From NCBI RefSeq assembly GCF_001653715.1, contig NZ_LWHQ01000004.1:1-59217 (forward strand): 59,217 bases of DNA, in the 5' to 3' direction. Positions 17,974 through 26,987 of this stretch are shown piece after piece (the first letter of the stretch is position 1; every line of letters starts with the position of its first letter). The notes below the pieces were generated by a model, which made no database searches, had not been told where the DNA came from, and saw nothing but the letters and a program-made list of their open reading frames with translations. Position numbers and translations under genes: made by a program. This DNA is from Methylobacterium platani. GTDB lineage: Bacteria; Pseudomonadota; Alphaproteobacteria; Rhizobiales; Beijerinckiaceae.

Positions 17974-19326
17974 ATGACGACCGTGCGCAAGTATTTCGGG
18001 ACCGACGGCATCCGGGGCCGGGCCAACGGCGTCATCACGCCGGAACTCGCGCTCAAGGTCGGGCAGGCCGCCGGGCTCGTCTTCCTGCGCGGCGACCACC
18101 GCCACCGCGTGGTGATCGGCAAGGACACCCGCCTGTCGGGCTACATGATCGAGACCGCGCTGGTCGCGGGTTTCACCTCGGTCGGGATGGACGTGCTGCT
18201 GCTCGGCCCGATGCCGACGCCGGCCGTCGCGATGCTGACCCGCTCGATGCGGGCCGATATCGGGGTGATGATCTCCGCCTCGCACAACCCGTTCGAGGAT
18301 AACGGCATCAAGATCTTCGGCCCCGACGGGTTCAAGCTCTCCGACGAGGTCGAGCGCGAGATCGAGCGTCTGATCGATTCCAACCTGCAGACGAAGCTCG
18401 CCGGCTCCACCGATCTCGGCCGGGCCAAGCGCATCGAGAGCGTGCATGCCCGGTACATCGAGTTCGCCAAGCGTACCCTGCCGCGCAACCTGACCCTCGA
18501 CGGCCTGCGGGTCGTGGTCGATTGCGCCAACGGTGCCGCCTACAGGGTGGCGCCCGAGACCCTGTGGGAGCTCGGTGCCGAGGTGATCGCGATCGGCACC
18601 GAGCCGGACGGGTTCAACATCAACCGCGACGTCGGCTCGACGGCGCCCGAGGCGCTGGTGAGCAAGGTCCGCGAGCTGCGCGCCGACATCGGCATCGCCC
18701 TCGACGGCGACGCCGACCGGGTGCTCGTGGTCGACGAGAAGGGCCAGCGGGTCGACGGCGACCAGCTGATGGCGGTGGTCGCGCGCTCCTGGCAGGAGGA
18801 CCAGCGCCTGTCGAAGAACGGCATCGTCGCCACCATCATGTCGAATCTCGGCCTCGAGCGCTATCTCGGAGGCCTCGGCCTCGGCATGGTCCGCACCGCC
18901 GTCGGCGACCGCTACGTGCTCGAGCACATGCGCGAGCACGGCTACAATCTCGGCGGCGAGCAGTCGGGCCACATCATCATGTCGGACTACGCCACCACCG
19001 GCGACGGCCTGGTGGCGGCGCTCCAGCTCCTCTCCGTGGTGCAGCGCCAGCAGCGCCCGGTGAGCGAGGTCTGCCACTGCTTCGACCCGCTGCCGCAGGT
19101 GCTCAAGAACGTGCGCTACGGCGCCGGCGGCGAGCCGCTGCGCCAGGACGCGGTCGTCACCGCCATCGAGGGCGCTCGCCAGCGCCTGGGGGAGGGCGGC
19201 CGCCTCGTGATCCGCCCGTCGGGCACCGAGCCGGTGATCCGGGTGATGGCCGAGGGCGACGATCGCGACCTCGTGGTGCGGGTGGTCGACGACGTGGTCG
19301 AGGCCTTGCGCAAGGTCGCCGCCTGA
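17974..19326 (+). CDS. glmM: Phosphoglucosamine mutase
   Basis: 450-aa enzyme that interconverts glucosamine-6-phosphate and glucosamine-1-phosphate for UDP-GlcNAc, and so feeds peptidoglycan and [16 protein letters not shown] opens the protein. The phosphoserine loop ISASHNP places the catalytic serine at Ser103. The metal loop is [14 protein letters not shown], the sugar-specificity loop is GGEQSGH, and the phosphate-binding loop is [12 protein letters not shown]. Length is standard. It follows ftsH after a terminator, so it probably has its own promoter in the 120-base gap. Confidence 0.98.
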   Translation: MTTVRKYFGTDGIRGRANGVITPELALKVGQAAGLVFLRGDHRHRVVIGKDTRLSGYMIETALVAGFTSVGMDVLLLGPMPTPAVAMLTRSMRADIGVMISASHNPFEDNGIKIFGPDGFKLSDEVEREIERLIDSNLQTKLAGSTDLGRAKRIESVHARYIEFAKRTLPRNLTLDGLRVVVDCANGAAYRVAPETLWELGAEVIAIGTEPDGFNINRDVGSTAPEALVSKVRELRADIGIALDGDADRVLVVDEKGQRVDGDQLMAVVARSWQEDQRLSKNGIVATIMSNLGLERYLGGLGLGMVRTAVGDRYVLEHMREHGYNLGGEQSGHIIMSDYATTGDGLVAALQLLSVVQRQQRPVSEVCHCFDPLPQVLKNVRYGAGGEPLRQDAVVTAIEGARQRLGEGGRLVIRPSGTEPVIRVMAEGDDRDLVVRVVDDVVEALRKVAA

Positions 19327-19600
19327 CCGATGCCCCGCGGCGACGGGGGTGCCCGGCACCTCCGCGTCGCGGCCGGCCACAGCCGCGGCGCGAAGATCTG
19401 ACGAAACTGCCCGCACGACTTGTGCCGGGCCGGTCCGCGTCTTGAACCGTGTCTTGGCGGCGACGAACCGATCGATTGCAACGCTTTCTCAGGCCTAAGG
19501 CTTAACGTTAAGCACGGGTTTACCGAACCCGGCGACAGTCGTGACGTCTTCCGGAACGGCCGCCCGACATTTCAGCGGCTCTTCGTAACAGGGAACCGTC
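19327..19600 (+). promoter_or_regulatory. Leader region of the first outer membrane protein
   Basis: 274 bases between glmM and the next gene. It contains a 14-bp perfect palindrome, GCTTAACGTTAAGC, at 19500-19513, which could bind a dimeric regulator. The surrounding sequence is more AT-rich than average. No -35/-10 pair could be assigned with confidence. Confidence 0.35.
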
Positions 19601-20533
19601 ATGGGCCGTCGCAAGCCATTCGCGCTGGCGCGCATCTTCACGCTCGCAGCGAGCGTGGCCGCGCCGGGTCTCGTCCACGCCGCCGACCTTCTGCCGCCTC
19701 CGCCCCCGCCGCTGCCGCCTCCGCCGGTCGAGTTCGCCGGCGGCTGGTACCTGCGCGGCGATGTCGGCGCGAGCATCTACACCACGCCGAAGCTCTCGAC
19801 GGTGCCGAGCCCGGACGTGGTCAACTACTACAACTCGGATCTCGGCGGCGGCGGCTTCGCCGGCATCGGCGTCGGCTACCAGTTCAATTCGTGGCTGCGC
19901 GGCGACGTGACCGGCGAGTACCGCTTCTCCAGCGGCTTCCGCACCAACGACCGGATCAAGTCGCAGTACTCGACCTACGACGAGAACGGCCTGCGCCGCG
20001 ATCACGAGGACCACACCTACGAGACCACCAACGGCAACTACTCGGCCGCCGTGGTCCTGGTGAACGGCTACGCCGACCTCGGCAACTACTACGGCATCAC
20101 GCCGTTCATCGGCGCCGGCGTCGGCGCGGCGTTCCACCGCTTCTCGGGCCTGTCGGAGTCGAGCCAGATCAGCGGCAGCTACACCTATCCGGATTATCCG
20201 GACCAGGGCGCGGTCGGCTACCAGAACATCTCCGGCGGCACCTACAAGAACCGCATGAAGACCAGCTTCGCCTGGGCGCTGCATGCCGGCCTGTCCTACG
20301 CGGTGACGCCGAACCTGAAGCTCGAGCTGGCCTATCGCTACCTCAACCTCGGCGAGGCGGGCACCGGCGTCCTCAACTGCTTCTGCGGCAGCACCCTGAC
20401 GCCGATCAAGGTCAAGGACATCGAGGCGCACGACATCAAGCTCGGCATGCGCTGGATGTTCGGCGCGCCGGTCGTGGCCGCCGCCTACGAGCCGCCTCCG
20501 CCGCCGATGATGCCGCTGGTGCGCAAGTACTGA
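19601..20533 (+). CDS. Outer membrane beta-barrel protein (Omp25/OmpA-barrel type)
   Basis: 310-aa secreted protein. The signal peptide is cleaved after VHA (residue 27). A polyproline stretch (ADLLPPPPPPLPPPP) follows, then a beta-barrel of alternating strands starting at GGWYLRGDVGAS, with GGGFAGIGVGYQFNSWLRGDVTGEY, ITPFIGAGVGAAF and LELAYRYLNLG. The end is the strand-like HDIKLGMRWMF plus a second proline run. The pattern matches rhizobial surface barrels such as Omp25/Omp31 and RopB; a porin function is not shown. It shares its N-terminal design with the next gene, so the two are probably tandem paralogues. Confidence 0.85.
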   Translation: MGRRKPFALARIFTLAASVAAPGLVHAADLLPPPPPPLPPPPVEFAGGWYLRGDVGASIYTTPKLSTVPSPDVVNYYNSDLGGGGFAGIGVGYQFNSWLRGDVTGEYRFSSGFRTNDRIKSQYSTYDENGLRRDHEDHTYETTNGNYSAAVVLVNGYADLGNYYGITPFIGAGVGAAFHRFSGLSESSQISGSYTYPDYPDQGAVGYQNISGGTYKNRMKTSFAWALHAGLSYAVTPNLKLELAYRYLNLGEAGTGVLNCFCGSTLTPIKVKDIEAHDIKLGMRWMFGAPVVAAAYEPPPPPMMPLVRKY

Positions 20534-20542
20534 CGGTCCTCA

Positions 20543-20566
20543 CTCCGGCGCCCGCGGGCGCCGGAG
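20543..20566. terminator. 24-bp palindrome downstream of the first barrel gene
   Basis: Perfect palindrome forming a 10-bp stem CTCCGGCGCC/GGCGCCGGAG with loop CGCG, 10 bases after the stop codon. No T-tract follows. Confidence 0.55.
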
Positions 20567-20703
20567 CCCGGATCGACGGCCGGTTAGGGTTAAACGCCCG
20601 CTAACCTTCTGAGGTTACGTTGGTTTATCGGGCCCGTCGGGTCCGCACCACATCCGCGCAGCACGCCCCGGCCGAGGAGTCGACGGGCAGGAAAGGGCGC
20701 CCC

Positions 20704-21543
20704 ATGGCACGGTTCGGTCACTGCTTCCCGGTCGCGATTCTCGGGCTCGGTCTGCTCGGCGCGCCGGCGCTCGCCGCCGACCTGCTGCCGCCCCCGCCGC
20801 CTCCGCCCCCGCCGCTCCCCGCCCCGGTGGAGGTCGGCTCGGGCTGGTACCTGCGCGGCGACTACACGGCGAGCGACTTCCGCCATCCGAAGGACGACAC
20901 CCTGCCGGGCACCGACGGCGCCAAGCTGGTCGGGTTCCGCCTCGGCAACACCGACGGCTACGGCGGCGGCATCGGCTACCGCTTCAACAGCTTCCTGCGC
21001 GCCGACGTCACGGTCGACGGGCGCACCCGCAGCCGCTTCCGCGACTATTCCTCGCGCACCAACTTCGTCGAGGGCTACAACACCGAGGCCGGCAAGCTCG
21101 ACGTCCTGACCGGATTGTTCAACGTCTACGTCGATCTCGGCACCTGGTGGGGCTTCACGCCCTATGTCGGCGCCGGCGTCGGCATGGCGAGCAAGCGCTT
21201 CCACGACGCCTGGACCGGCACGACCTGCTTCACCACCGCCTGCGGCAGCGGCGTCGACGGCACCTACCAGATCGGCGCGCAGGGTTTCGACGCCCGGGCC
21301 AACCACACCGCGATCGGCCTCGCCTGGGCGGCGATGGCGGGCGTCTCCTACGAGATCGGCGCCGGCGTCAGCGTGGACGCCAGCTACCGCTACCTCGAAG
21401 TCGGCAAGGCCCGCACCGGGTTCGACGCCTACAACCAGAACACCCGGATCAAGGACATCGCCGCCAACGAGTTCCGGGTCGGCCTGCGCTGGGCCTTCGG
21501 CAACGGCCTCGCCCTGCCGGGGCTCGGCGGCCTCGCCTACTGA
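20704..21543 (+). CDS. Outer membrane beta-barrel protein, tandem paralogue
   Basis: 279-aa secreted barrel. The signal peptide ends at ALA (residue 24). The mature protein begins ADLLPPPPPPPPPLPAP and continues GSGWYLRGDYTASDF, the same layout as the preceding protein. Strands include GGGIGYRFNSFLRADVTVDG, FTPYVGAGVGMASKRF, VSVDASYRYLEVG and the terminal FRVGLRWAFG. The start at 20704 lies after a purine-rich AGGAAAGGG ribosome site; longer versions would bury the signal peptide. A strong hairpin terminates it. The role is a structural or porin-like surface protein. Confidence 0.85.
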   Translation: MARFGHCFPVAILGLGLLGAPALAADLLPPPPPPPPPLPAPVEVGSGWYLRGDYTASDFRHPKDDTLPGTDGAKLVGFRLGNTDGYGGGIGYRFNSFLRADVTVDGRTRSRFRDYSSRTNFVEGYNTEAGKLDVLTGLFNVYVDLGTWWGFTPYVGAGVGMASKRFHDAWTGTTCFTTACGSGVDGTYQIGAQGFDARANHTAIGLAWAAMAGVSYEIGAGVSVDASYRYLEVGKARTGFDAYNQNTRIKDIAANEFRVGLRWAFGNGLALPGLGGLAY

Positions 21544-21566
21544 TCCCATTCGCCTGCAACCGTAAA

Positions 21567-21599
21567 AAACGCCCGGTGCGCCCGTCGCGCCGGGCGTTT
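21567..21599. terminator. Terminator hairpin between barrel genes
   Basis: AAACGCCCGG (21567-21576) pairs with CCGGGCGTTT (21590-21599). Four more inner pairs (one G-T) leave a 5-base loop. The A-run on the left and T-run on the right make it able to work in both directions. Confidence 0.78.
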
Positions 21600-21716
21600 C
21601 GCATGTCGGGAACTGAACCCTATCTCGTATCTGTAACGCAGTTTTAAGGTTACTGAGGCATTGTATTAGCTGCGGCACGGCAAATTTTGCCGATCATCGT
21701 GCCGGAGGCGGCCCAG

Positions 21717-22634
21717 ATGCGTTTCGTGACCTTAGGAATTCTTGTCGGCTTGGGTCTGGGCGCGCCCGTGGCGGCGCAGGCCGCAGATCTCGATTTCGGC
21801 GTCCTGCGCGGCGGCGATTACGAGCCGGCCGCCGCTCCCTCCCTGGATACCTGGGAGGGCATCTATGTCGGCGGTCATGGCGGCTGGTCGAGCGCGAGCT
21901 TCGGCTTCGGCGACGTGTTCCGCGATCCCGTCGCCCAGGCCCTGCGCGCCACCGCGATCGAAGCGACCCTCGGGGCCTCCACCCTGATGCATGCGCGCGA
22001 CGTGCGACGGGACGGCGCGAGCTTCGGTGCCTTCGCGGGCGTGAACTACCAGTTCGACGACACCATCGTCGGCGTCGAGCTCGACTACACCCATCTCGGC
22101 CTGACCGGACGCAGCAGCGACGCGATCGGCCGCTTCGCGACCGACAGCCGAGGCTACCTCGTGGGGGCCAATCTCACCGGCGACGCCGCGACGCAGATCC
22201 AGGACTACGCCACCATCCGGGCCCGCTTCGGCTACAGCACCGGCGGCTTCATGCCGTTCGTGACCGGTGGTTTCGCCATCGGCCGGGCGCAGATCGCCCA
22301 GACGGTGGCGGTGCAAGGTTACGAGTACGATCAGACGACCTACCGGGCCAACCAGGCGCTCGGCGATCCGTCGCAGCGGGTCTACGTCAACAATTCCGGC
22401 TACGCGACCTTCCTGCAGAACGACCCCGGCAACAGCATGCTCGCCGCGCCGGACGTCACCCGTCGCACCAAGGAGAAGATCGTCGGCGGCATCGCAGCCG
22501 GGGCGGGCATCGAGTACGCCATCACGCCGAACCTGATCCTGCGCGCCGAGTACCAGTACGTCCTGTTCAACGACTTCGACGGCCACAAGATGAACCTCAA
22601 CACCGTGCGCGGCGGCGCCGCGGTGAAGTTCTAG
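21717..22634 (+). CDS. Outer membrane protein, OmpW/Omp25-like beta-barrel
   Basis: 305-aa secreted protein. The signal peptide ends at QA (residue 22). The barrel includes WEGIYVGGHGGWSSASFGFG, FGAFAGVNYQFDDTIVGVELDY, IRARFGYSTGGFMPFVTGGFAIG and the terminal sequence RGGAAVKF, whose last residue is the C-terminal Phe recognised by the Bam machinery. It lacks the polyproline leader of its two upstream neighbours and is a different subfamily. The start at 21717 has a GGAGGCGG ribosome site. The upstream gap is AT-rich and carries a 15-base near-palindrome at 21678-21692. Confidence 0.86.
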   Translation: MRFVTLGILVGLGLGAPVAAQAADLDFGVLRGGDYEPAAAPSLDTWEGIYVGGHGGWSSASFGFGDVFRDPVAQALRATAIEATLGASTLMHARDVRRDGASFGAFAGVNYQFDDTIVGVELDYTHLGLTGRSSDAIGRFATDSRGYLVGANLTGDAATQIQDYATIRARFGYSTGGFMPFVTGGFAIGRAQIAQTVAVQGYEYDQTTYRANQALGDPSQRVYVNNSGYATFLQNDPGNSMLAAPDVTRRTKEKIVGGIAAGAGIEYAITPNLILRAEYQYVLFNDFDGHKMNLNTVRGGAAVKF

Positions 22635-22722
22635 AATCCGGCGCTTGCGGCCGGCCTCCGGCCGCGCCACCCTGGCGGACCGCCCGACGCAAAGAGGCGG
22701 AACGCACGGGAAGGACATCCGG

Positions 22723-23493
22723 ATGCAGCGTCTGGCCGGCAAGGTCGCCCTGGTCACGGGCGGTGCGCGGGGAATCGGGCTCGCGATCGCGCGGCGCTTC
22801 GCCCGCGAGGGAGCGGCGGCGGTGATCCTCGCCGACCGCGACAACGCCGAGGCCGAGCGCGTCGCGCCGGAGAACCCGGCCTTCCATCCCTGTCCCCTCG
22901 ACGTCACGCAGGACGAGGACTGGGCCAGGGCCGTCGACCGCACGGTCGCCCGCCACGGCGGCCTCGACGTGCTGGTCAACAATGCCGGCATCGCGGTGGT
23001 CGGCACGATCGAGTCGCTGACCCTCGAGGAGTGGCGCCGGGTGCAGGACGTCAACGTCGACGGCACCTTCCTGGGCTGCCGCCACGCGGTCCGGGCGATG
23101 AAGCCGCCCGCCGGCCGCGGGGGCGCGATCATCAACCTCTCGTCGGTCTCCGGCATCGTCGGCGGGCACAACCTCGCCGCCTACAACGCCTCGAAGGGTG
23201 CGGTGCGCCTGCTCACCAAGTCGGTCGCGCTCCACTGCGCCCGCCAGAGATACGGCGTGCGCTGCAACTCGATCCATCCGGGCTTCACCGAGACCGACAT
23301 GCTGCGCGATCTCGCCGCCGGCAGCCGCTACACGCCCGACGAACTCTCCGAGCGCCTGCGCGCCTCGGTGCCGCTCGGGCGCAATGCCGCAGCCGAGGAG
23401 ATCGCGGGGCTCGCCGCCTACCTCGCCTCCGACGAGGCCGGCTTCGTCACCGGGGCCGAGATGGTGATCGACGGCGGCGTCACAGCGCAATAG
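22723..23493 (+). CDS. SDR family oxidoreductase
   Basis: 256-aa classical short-chain dehydrogenase. The NAD(P) loop GGARGIG is at about 13-19, NNAG follows, the catalytic Ser lies in NLSSVSG, and the Tyr-Lys pair is intact in AYNASKGAV. The C-terminus has the usual PGFTETDML and GAEMVIDGGVTAQ. An acidic residue after the second strand (ILADRD) favours NAD(H) over NADP(H). The substrate is unknown; similar enzymes are annotated as cyclopentanol or 3-hydroxyacyl dehydrogenases. It precedes mcd by 109 bases on the same strand, so a role in CoA-ester metabolism is possible. Confidence 0.88.
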   Translation: MQRLAGKVALVTGGARGIGLAIARRFAREGAAAVILADRDNAEAERVAPENPAFHPCPLDVTQDEDWARAVDRTVARHGGLDVLVNNAGIAVVGTIESLTLEEWRRVQDVNVDGTFLGCRHAVRAMKPPAGRGGAIINLSSVSGIVGGHNLAAYNASKGAVRLLTKSVALHCARQRYGVRCNSIHPGFTETDMLRDLAAGSRYTPDELSERLRASVPLGRNAAAEEIAGLAAYLASDEAGFVTGAEMVIDGGVTAQ

Positions 23494-23602
23494 TCGCGCG
23501 CCCCCCGAAAGTCGGACCCCAGCGGCAGCGCGGGCCCTCTACAGCCCGGCGATTCGCCGCTATTTGTATGCGCCGCAGCATAGTTCACCGGAGACCTGAC
23601 CG

Positions 23603-25279
23603 ATGTCCGCCCAGGCCGCCCCCGCCCCGACCGATCTCGTCACCCTGGCGCAGGAGGCCGGCCTCGCCGCCAAGGCGCTCGCCGCGGACGCCGCCCGCCG
23701 GGTACGGGCCGGCCTGCTCGGGCCGGACGGCCGCCTCTCGCCCGAGCGCCTCGAGGCCGAGCAGCACGCCGCCCACGGCCTCGCCTGGGTGTCGACCTAT
23801 GCCGAGGCGATCGCCCAGCTCGGCAACTACGCCGCCGCCCTCGCGGAAGCGGGGCGCCTGGGCGAGACCGAGACGCTGATCGTGCGCATCGGCCTCGGCG
23901 AGTACCTGGAGCAGCTCTTCGGCGGCATCCCGATGAGCCAGGGCGAGATGGTGCGCCCGACCTCGTCGCTCGGCCTCAAGGTCCAGGAGGTGGCGCGCCA
24001 CCGCTCGGAGGCGGTCGAGACCCTGATCGCGGAGGGCAACACCGCCGGCAACCGCGCCGCCCTGGTGCGGCAGATCCGCGAGGGCCAGGGCAGCGCGACG
24101 ATCGGCGAGACCGGCCTCGACGAGGACATGGAGGCGATCCGTGCCGAGATGCGCCGCTTCGGCCAGGCCGAGGTCGCGCCCCACGCCCACGAATGGCACC
24201 TCGAGAACGCCTACATCCCGCTCGAGGTCGTCGCCCAGATGGCCGAGCTCGGCGTGTTCGGGCTGACCATCCCGGAGGAATACGGCGGCATGGGCCTGCC
24301 GAAGATCTCGATGTGCGTGGTCTCGGAGGAATTGTCGCGCGCCTATATCGGCGTCGGCTCGCTCGGCACCCGCTCGGAGATCGCCGCCGAGCTGATCCTG
24401 TGCGGCGGCACCGAGGAGCAGAAGCAACGCTTCCTGCCGAAGATCGCCTCCGGCGAGATCCTGCCGACCGCGGTCTTCACCGAGCCGAATACCGGCTCGG
24501 ACCTGGCTTCCTTACGCACCAAGGCGGTCAAGGACGGCGACACCTGGCGGATCACCGGCAACAAGACCTGGATCACCCATCCGGTCCGGGCCGACCTGAT
24601 GACCGTCCTGGTGCGGACCAAGCCCGAGGAGCCGGGCCACAAGGGCCTGTCGCTCCTGCTCGGCGAGAAGCCGCGCGGCACCGACGCGGAGCCGTTCCCG
24701 GTCGCGGGCCTGTCGGGCGGCGAGATCGAGGTGCTCGGCTATCGCGGCATGAAGGAGTACGAGCTCGCCTTCGACGGCTTCGCGGTGCCGGATGCCAACC
24801 TGCTCGGCGGCGTCGAGGGCAAGGGCTTCGCCCAGCTGATGCAGACCTTCGAATCGGCCCGCATCCAGACCGCGGCGCGCGCCGTCGGCGTCGCGCAATC
24901 GGCCCTCGACGTCGGCCTGCGCTACGCCGAGGAGCGGGTGCAGTTCGGCAAGCCCCTGGTGTCGTTCCCGCGGGTCGCCGACAAGCTCGCCATGATGGCG
25001 GTCGAGATCGCCATCGCCCGCCAGCTCACCTACTTCGCCGCCCACCAGAAGGACGCCGGCAAGCGCTGCGACCTCGAGGCCGGCATGGCGAAGCTGCTGG
25101 CCGCCCGCGTCGCCTGGGCGGCGGCCGACAACGCGCTGCAGATCCACGGCGGCAACGGCTTCGCCCTCGAATACCCGGTGAGCCGCCTGCTCTGCGACGC
25201 CCGCATCCTGTCGATCTTCGAGGGCGCGGCCGAGATCCAGGCCCAGGTCATCGCCCGCCGGCTGCTCGAGGTGCAGTGA
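23603..25279 (+). CDS. mcd: (2S)-methylsuccinyl-CoA dehydrogenase
   Basis: 558-aa flavoprotein, about 170 residues longer than ordinary acyl-CoA dehydrogenases. The extra N-terminal helical domain carries HGLAWVSTYAEA and IGLGEYLEQLFGGIPMSQGE, which mark Mcd (Ibd2 in Methylobacterium extorquens). The dehydrogenase core follows: LTIPEEYGGMGLPK, FTEPNTGSDLASLRTKA, ARIQTAARAVGVAQSALD and QIHGGNGFALEYPVSRLLCDARI. Mcd oxidises methylsuccinyl-CoA to mesaconyl-CoA in the ethylmalonyl-CoA pathway, which regenerates glyoxylate in serine-cycle methylotrophs lacking isocitrate lyase. The assignment rests on the length and extension motifs. Confidence 0.88.
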   Translation: MSAQAAPAPTDLVTLAQEAGLAAKALAADAARRVRAGLLGPDGRLSPERLEAEQHAAHGLAWVSTYAEAIAQLGNYAAALAEAGRLGETETLIVRIGLGEYLEQLFGGIPMSQGEMVRPTSSLGLKVQEVARHRSEAVETLIAEGNTAGNRAALVRQIREGQGSATIGETGLDEDMEAIRAEMRRFGQAEVAPHAHEWHLENAYIPLEVVAQMAELGVFGLTIPEEYGGMGLPKISMCVVSEELSRAYIGVGSLGTRSEIAAELILCGGTEEQKQRFLPKIASGEILPTAVFTEPNTGSDLASLRTKAVKDGDTWRITGNKTWITHPVRADLMTVLVRTKPEEPGHKGLSLLLGEKPRGTDAEPFPVAGLSGGEIEVLGYRGMKEYELAFDGFAVPDANLLGGVEGKGFAQLMQTFESARIQTAARAVGVAQSALDVGLRYAEERVQFGKPLVSFPRVADKLAMMAVEIAIARQLTYFAAHQKDAGKRCDLEAGMAKLLAARVAWAAADNALQIHGGNGFALEYPVSRLLCDARILSIFEGAAEIQAQVIARRLLEVQ

Positions 25280-25295
25280 GCCGCCACGAACGACA

Positions 25296-25326
25296 GCGGC
25301 GCGCGGGCCTGCCCCCCGCGCGCCGC
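25296..25326. terminator. Terminator hairpin after mcd
   Basis: Perfect 12-bp stem GCGGCGCGCGGG (25296-25307) with its complement at 25315-25326, loop of 7. It lies between the mcd stop and the convergent small gene. Confidence 0.65.
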
Positions 25327-25352
25327 GCTTCGCCCGGCCGGCCTGCCGCCGG

Positions 25353-25544
25353 CTACTTCGTGATCTTGACCGAGACCGGGTCGCTCGACGGGAAGGTCTC
25401 CTCGAGGCCCTCGTCCAGGCGCTCGCTGAGCTTGCCCTGCTGGTTCTCCGGCCGCGCCTTGTCCTCCGGCGAGCCGCCGTCGCGGCGGAAACCGGGCTGG
25501 TCCTGGTTCGGGGTCTTGGTGTCGCCCATCTTGGTGTCGGCCAC
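25353..25544 (-). CDS. Small conserved protein with ETFPSSDP motif
   Basis: 63-aa hydrophilic protein, probably cytosolic. It starts at GTG (25544) behind a strong GAGGAGAG ribosome site. The conserved part is the C-terminal LDEGLEETFPSSDPVSV, a motif seen in many short uncharacterised proteins of Hyphomicrobiales. The N-terminal half is Asp/Gln/Pro-rich and probably disordered. A candidate EcfG-type promoter lies at 25598-25622. The function is unknown. Confidence 0.75.
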   Translation of the reverse strand: MADTKMGDTKTPNQDQPGFRRDGGSPEDKARPENQQGKLSERLDEGLEETFPSSDPVSVKITK

Positions 25545-25597
25545 GGCGCTCTCTCCTCTCGGGATGTCCCCTTGGTCCGGGGACGGTCTGCCCGGCT

Positions 25598-25622
25598 AAC
25601 GCGCGGGGCCCGAGCCTGTTGC
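25598..25622 (-). promoter_or_regulatory. Possible EcfG-type promoter of the small gene
   Basis: On the minus strand, GCAAC (25622-25618), 16 bases, CGTT (25601-25598). This is one mismatch from GGAAC-N16/17-CGTT, and it lies 53 bases ahead of the GTG start. Confidence 0.35.
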
Positions 25623-25692
25623 GTCCGCCCCGGCGTTTAACCGGGCGGTGGGGCCTTCCCGGCTAGGCTGGCGTCACGCGAGGGGCCGAGCC

Positions 25693-26949
25693 ATGCACGC
25701 CGCCATCCTGACGAACTTCGCCACGCCGAAGGGGGGCGCCGAGAAGGTCGCGATCGAGTCCGCCCGCGGGCTGGCCGAGAGCGGGGTCGCCGTCACGCTG
25801 ATCCACGGCATCGACGGGCCGGCCGATCCGCTGCTCGACCATCCCGGCATCCGCCGGGTGGCCCTGGGCCTCACCGACGTGTGGGAGCGCCCGGCCTGGC
25901 GCGGCGCGGTCGAGGGGATCTGGAACCGCGAGGCGGCGCGGCGCCTGCGCGCGGCGCTCGCCGGCCTGCCGGTCGCGCCGGACGTGCTGCACCTGCACCA
26001 ATGGACCCGCTCGCTCTCGCCGGCGGTCTTCCCGGTGCTCGCGCGCAGCGGCCTGCCGGTCGCCGTGACCCTGCACGACTACTTCCTCGCCTGCCCGAAC
26101 GGCGTCTATTACCGCTTCGACGCGGCCGAGCCCTGCACCCTACGCCCGCTCTCGGCCGGCTGCCTCGCGGCCCCTTGCGACCCGCAATCCCGGGCCCACA
26201 AGGCGGTGCGGCTCGCCCGCTCGGCCGTGCAATCGGTGGCGCTGAACCGGGGCTTCGCCCGCCGCCCGCTCGACCTCGTCCACGTCTCCGATGCCAGCCG
26301 GGCGCGGCTCGCGCCGATGCTGGACGGCCCGTCCTTCCGCCATCACCGGGTCGACAATCCGGTCCGGGTCGCGCGGACCGCCCCGGCCGATCCGGCCGCC
26401 GGCGACGCCGTGGCCTTCGTCGGCCGCTTCACCCGCGAGAAGGGCGCGGACCTCGTCGCCCAGGCCGCCCACCGGGCGGGATTGAGATCGCTGTTCGTCG
26501 GCGACGGGCCGCTCGCCGAGGACTTGCGGGCCGTGCCGGGCGCCGAGATCGTCGGCTGGCGCGCGCCGGAGGAGGTCGAGGCGCTGCTGCGCCGCCGCGC
26601 CCGGGCGGTCGTCGCCCCGGCGCGCTGGCGCGAGACCGGCCCGCTCACGATCTACGAGGCGCTGGCCGCCGGCATCCCGGCGGTGGCCTCCGACCGGGCC
26701 GGGGCGGGCGAGTGGATCGTCCACGGCGAGACCGGCTTCCTCGGCCCGCCCGAGGTCGGGGCGCTCGCCGAACTCTTCGCCCGGCTCGCGGACGATGCCC
26801 TGGTGCGGCGCCTGGGGCTTGCCGCCCATGCCCGCTACTGGGCCGCCCCGACGACGCTGGCGACCCACGCCACCGCCCTGCGCGCCCTCTATGCGGGGAT
26901 GACGGGTGCGGCCGAGGCGCCATCTTTTCAGCGCAGTGCTGTCATGTGA
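25693..26949 (+). CDS. Glycosyltransferase family 4 protein
   Basis: 418-aa GT-B fold glycosyltransferase. The N-terminal acceptor domain contains NFATPKGGAEKVAIESARGL (the Gly-rich loop), HLHQWTRSLSPA and VTLHDYFLACPNG. The donor domain has FVGRFTREKGADLV, LFVGDGPL and the GT4 motif ETGPLTIYEALAAGIPAVAS, with the Glu that contacts the nucleotide-sugar ribose. Members build cell-surface glycans. The start at 25693 was chosen because the family N-terminus begins there. The neighbour downstream is a periplasmic protease gene. The sugar and acceptor are not known. Confidence 0.88.
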   Translation: MHAAILTNFATPKGGAEKVAIESARGLAESGVAVTLIHGIDGPADPLLDHPGIRRVALGLTDVWERPAWRGAVEGIWNREAARRLRAALAGLPVAPDVLHLHQWTRSLSPAVFPVLARSGLPVAVTLHDYFLACPNGVYYRFDAAEPCTLRPLSAGCLAAPCDPQSRAHKAVRLARSAVQSVALNRGFARRPLDLVHVSDASRARLAPMLDGPSFRHHRVDNPVRVARTAPADPAAGDAVAFVGRFTREKGADLVAQAAHRAGLRSLFVGDGPLAEDLRAVPGAEIVGWRAPEEVEALLRRRARAVVAPARWRETGPLTIYEALAAGIPAVASDRAGAGEWIVHGETGFLGPPEVGALAELFARLADDALVRRLGLAAHARYWAAPTTLATHATALRALYAGMTGAAEAPSFQRSAVM

Positions 26950-26987
26950 GAGAGAATCCCGACCGCGAACCCGATATCCGGAGCCGA

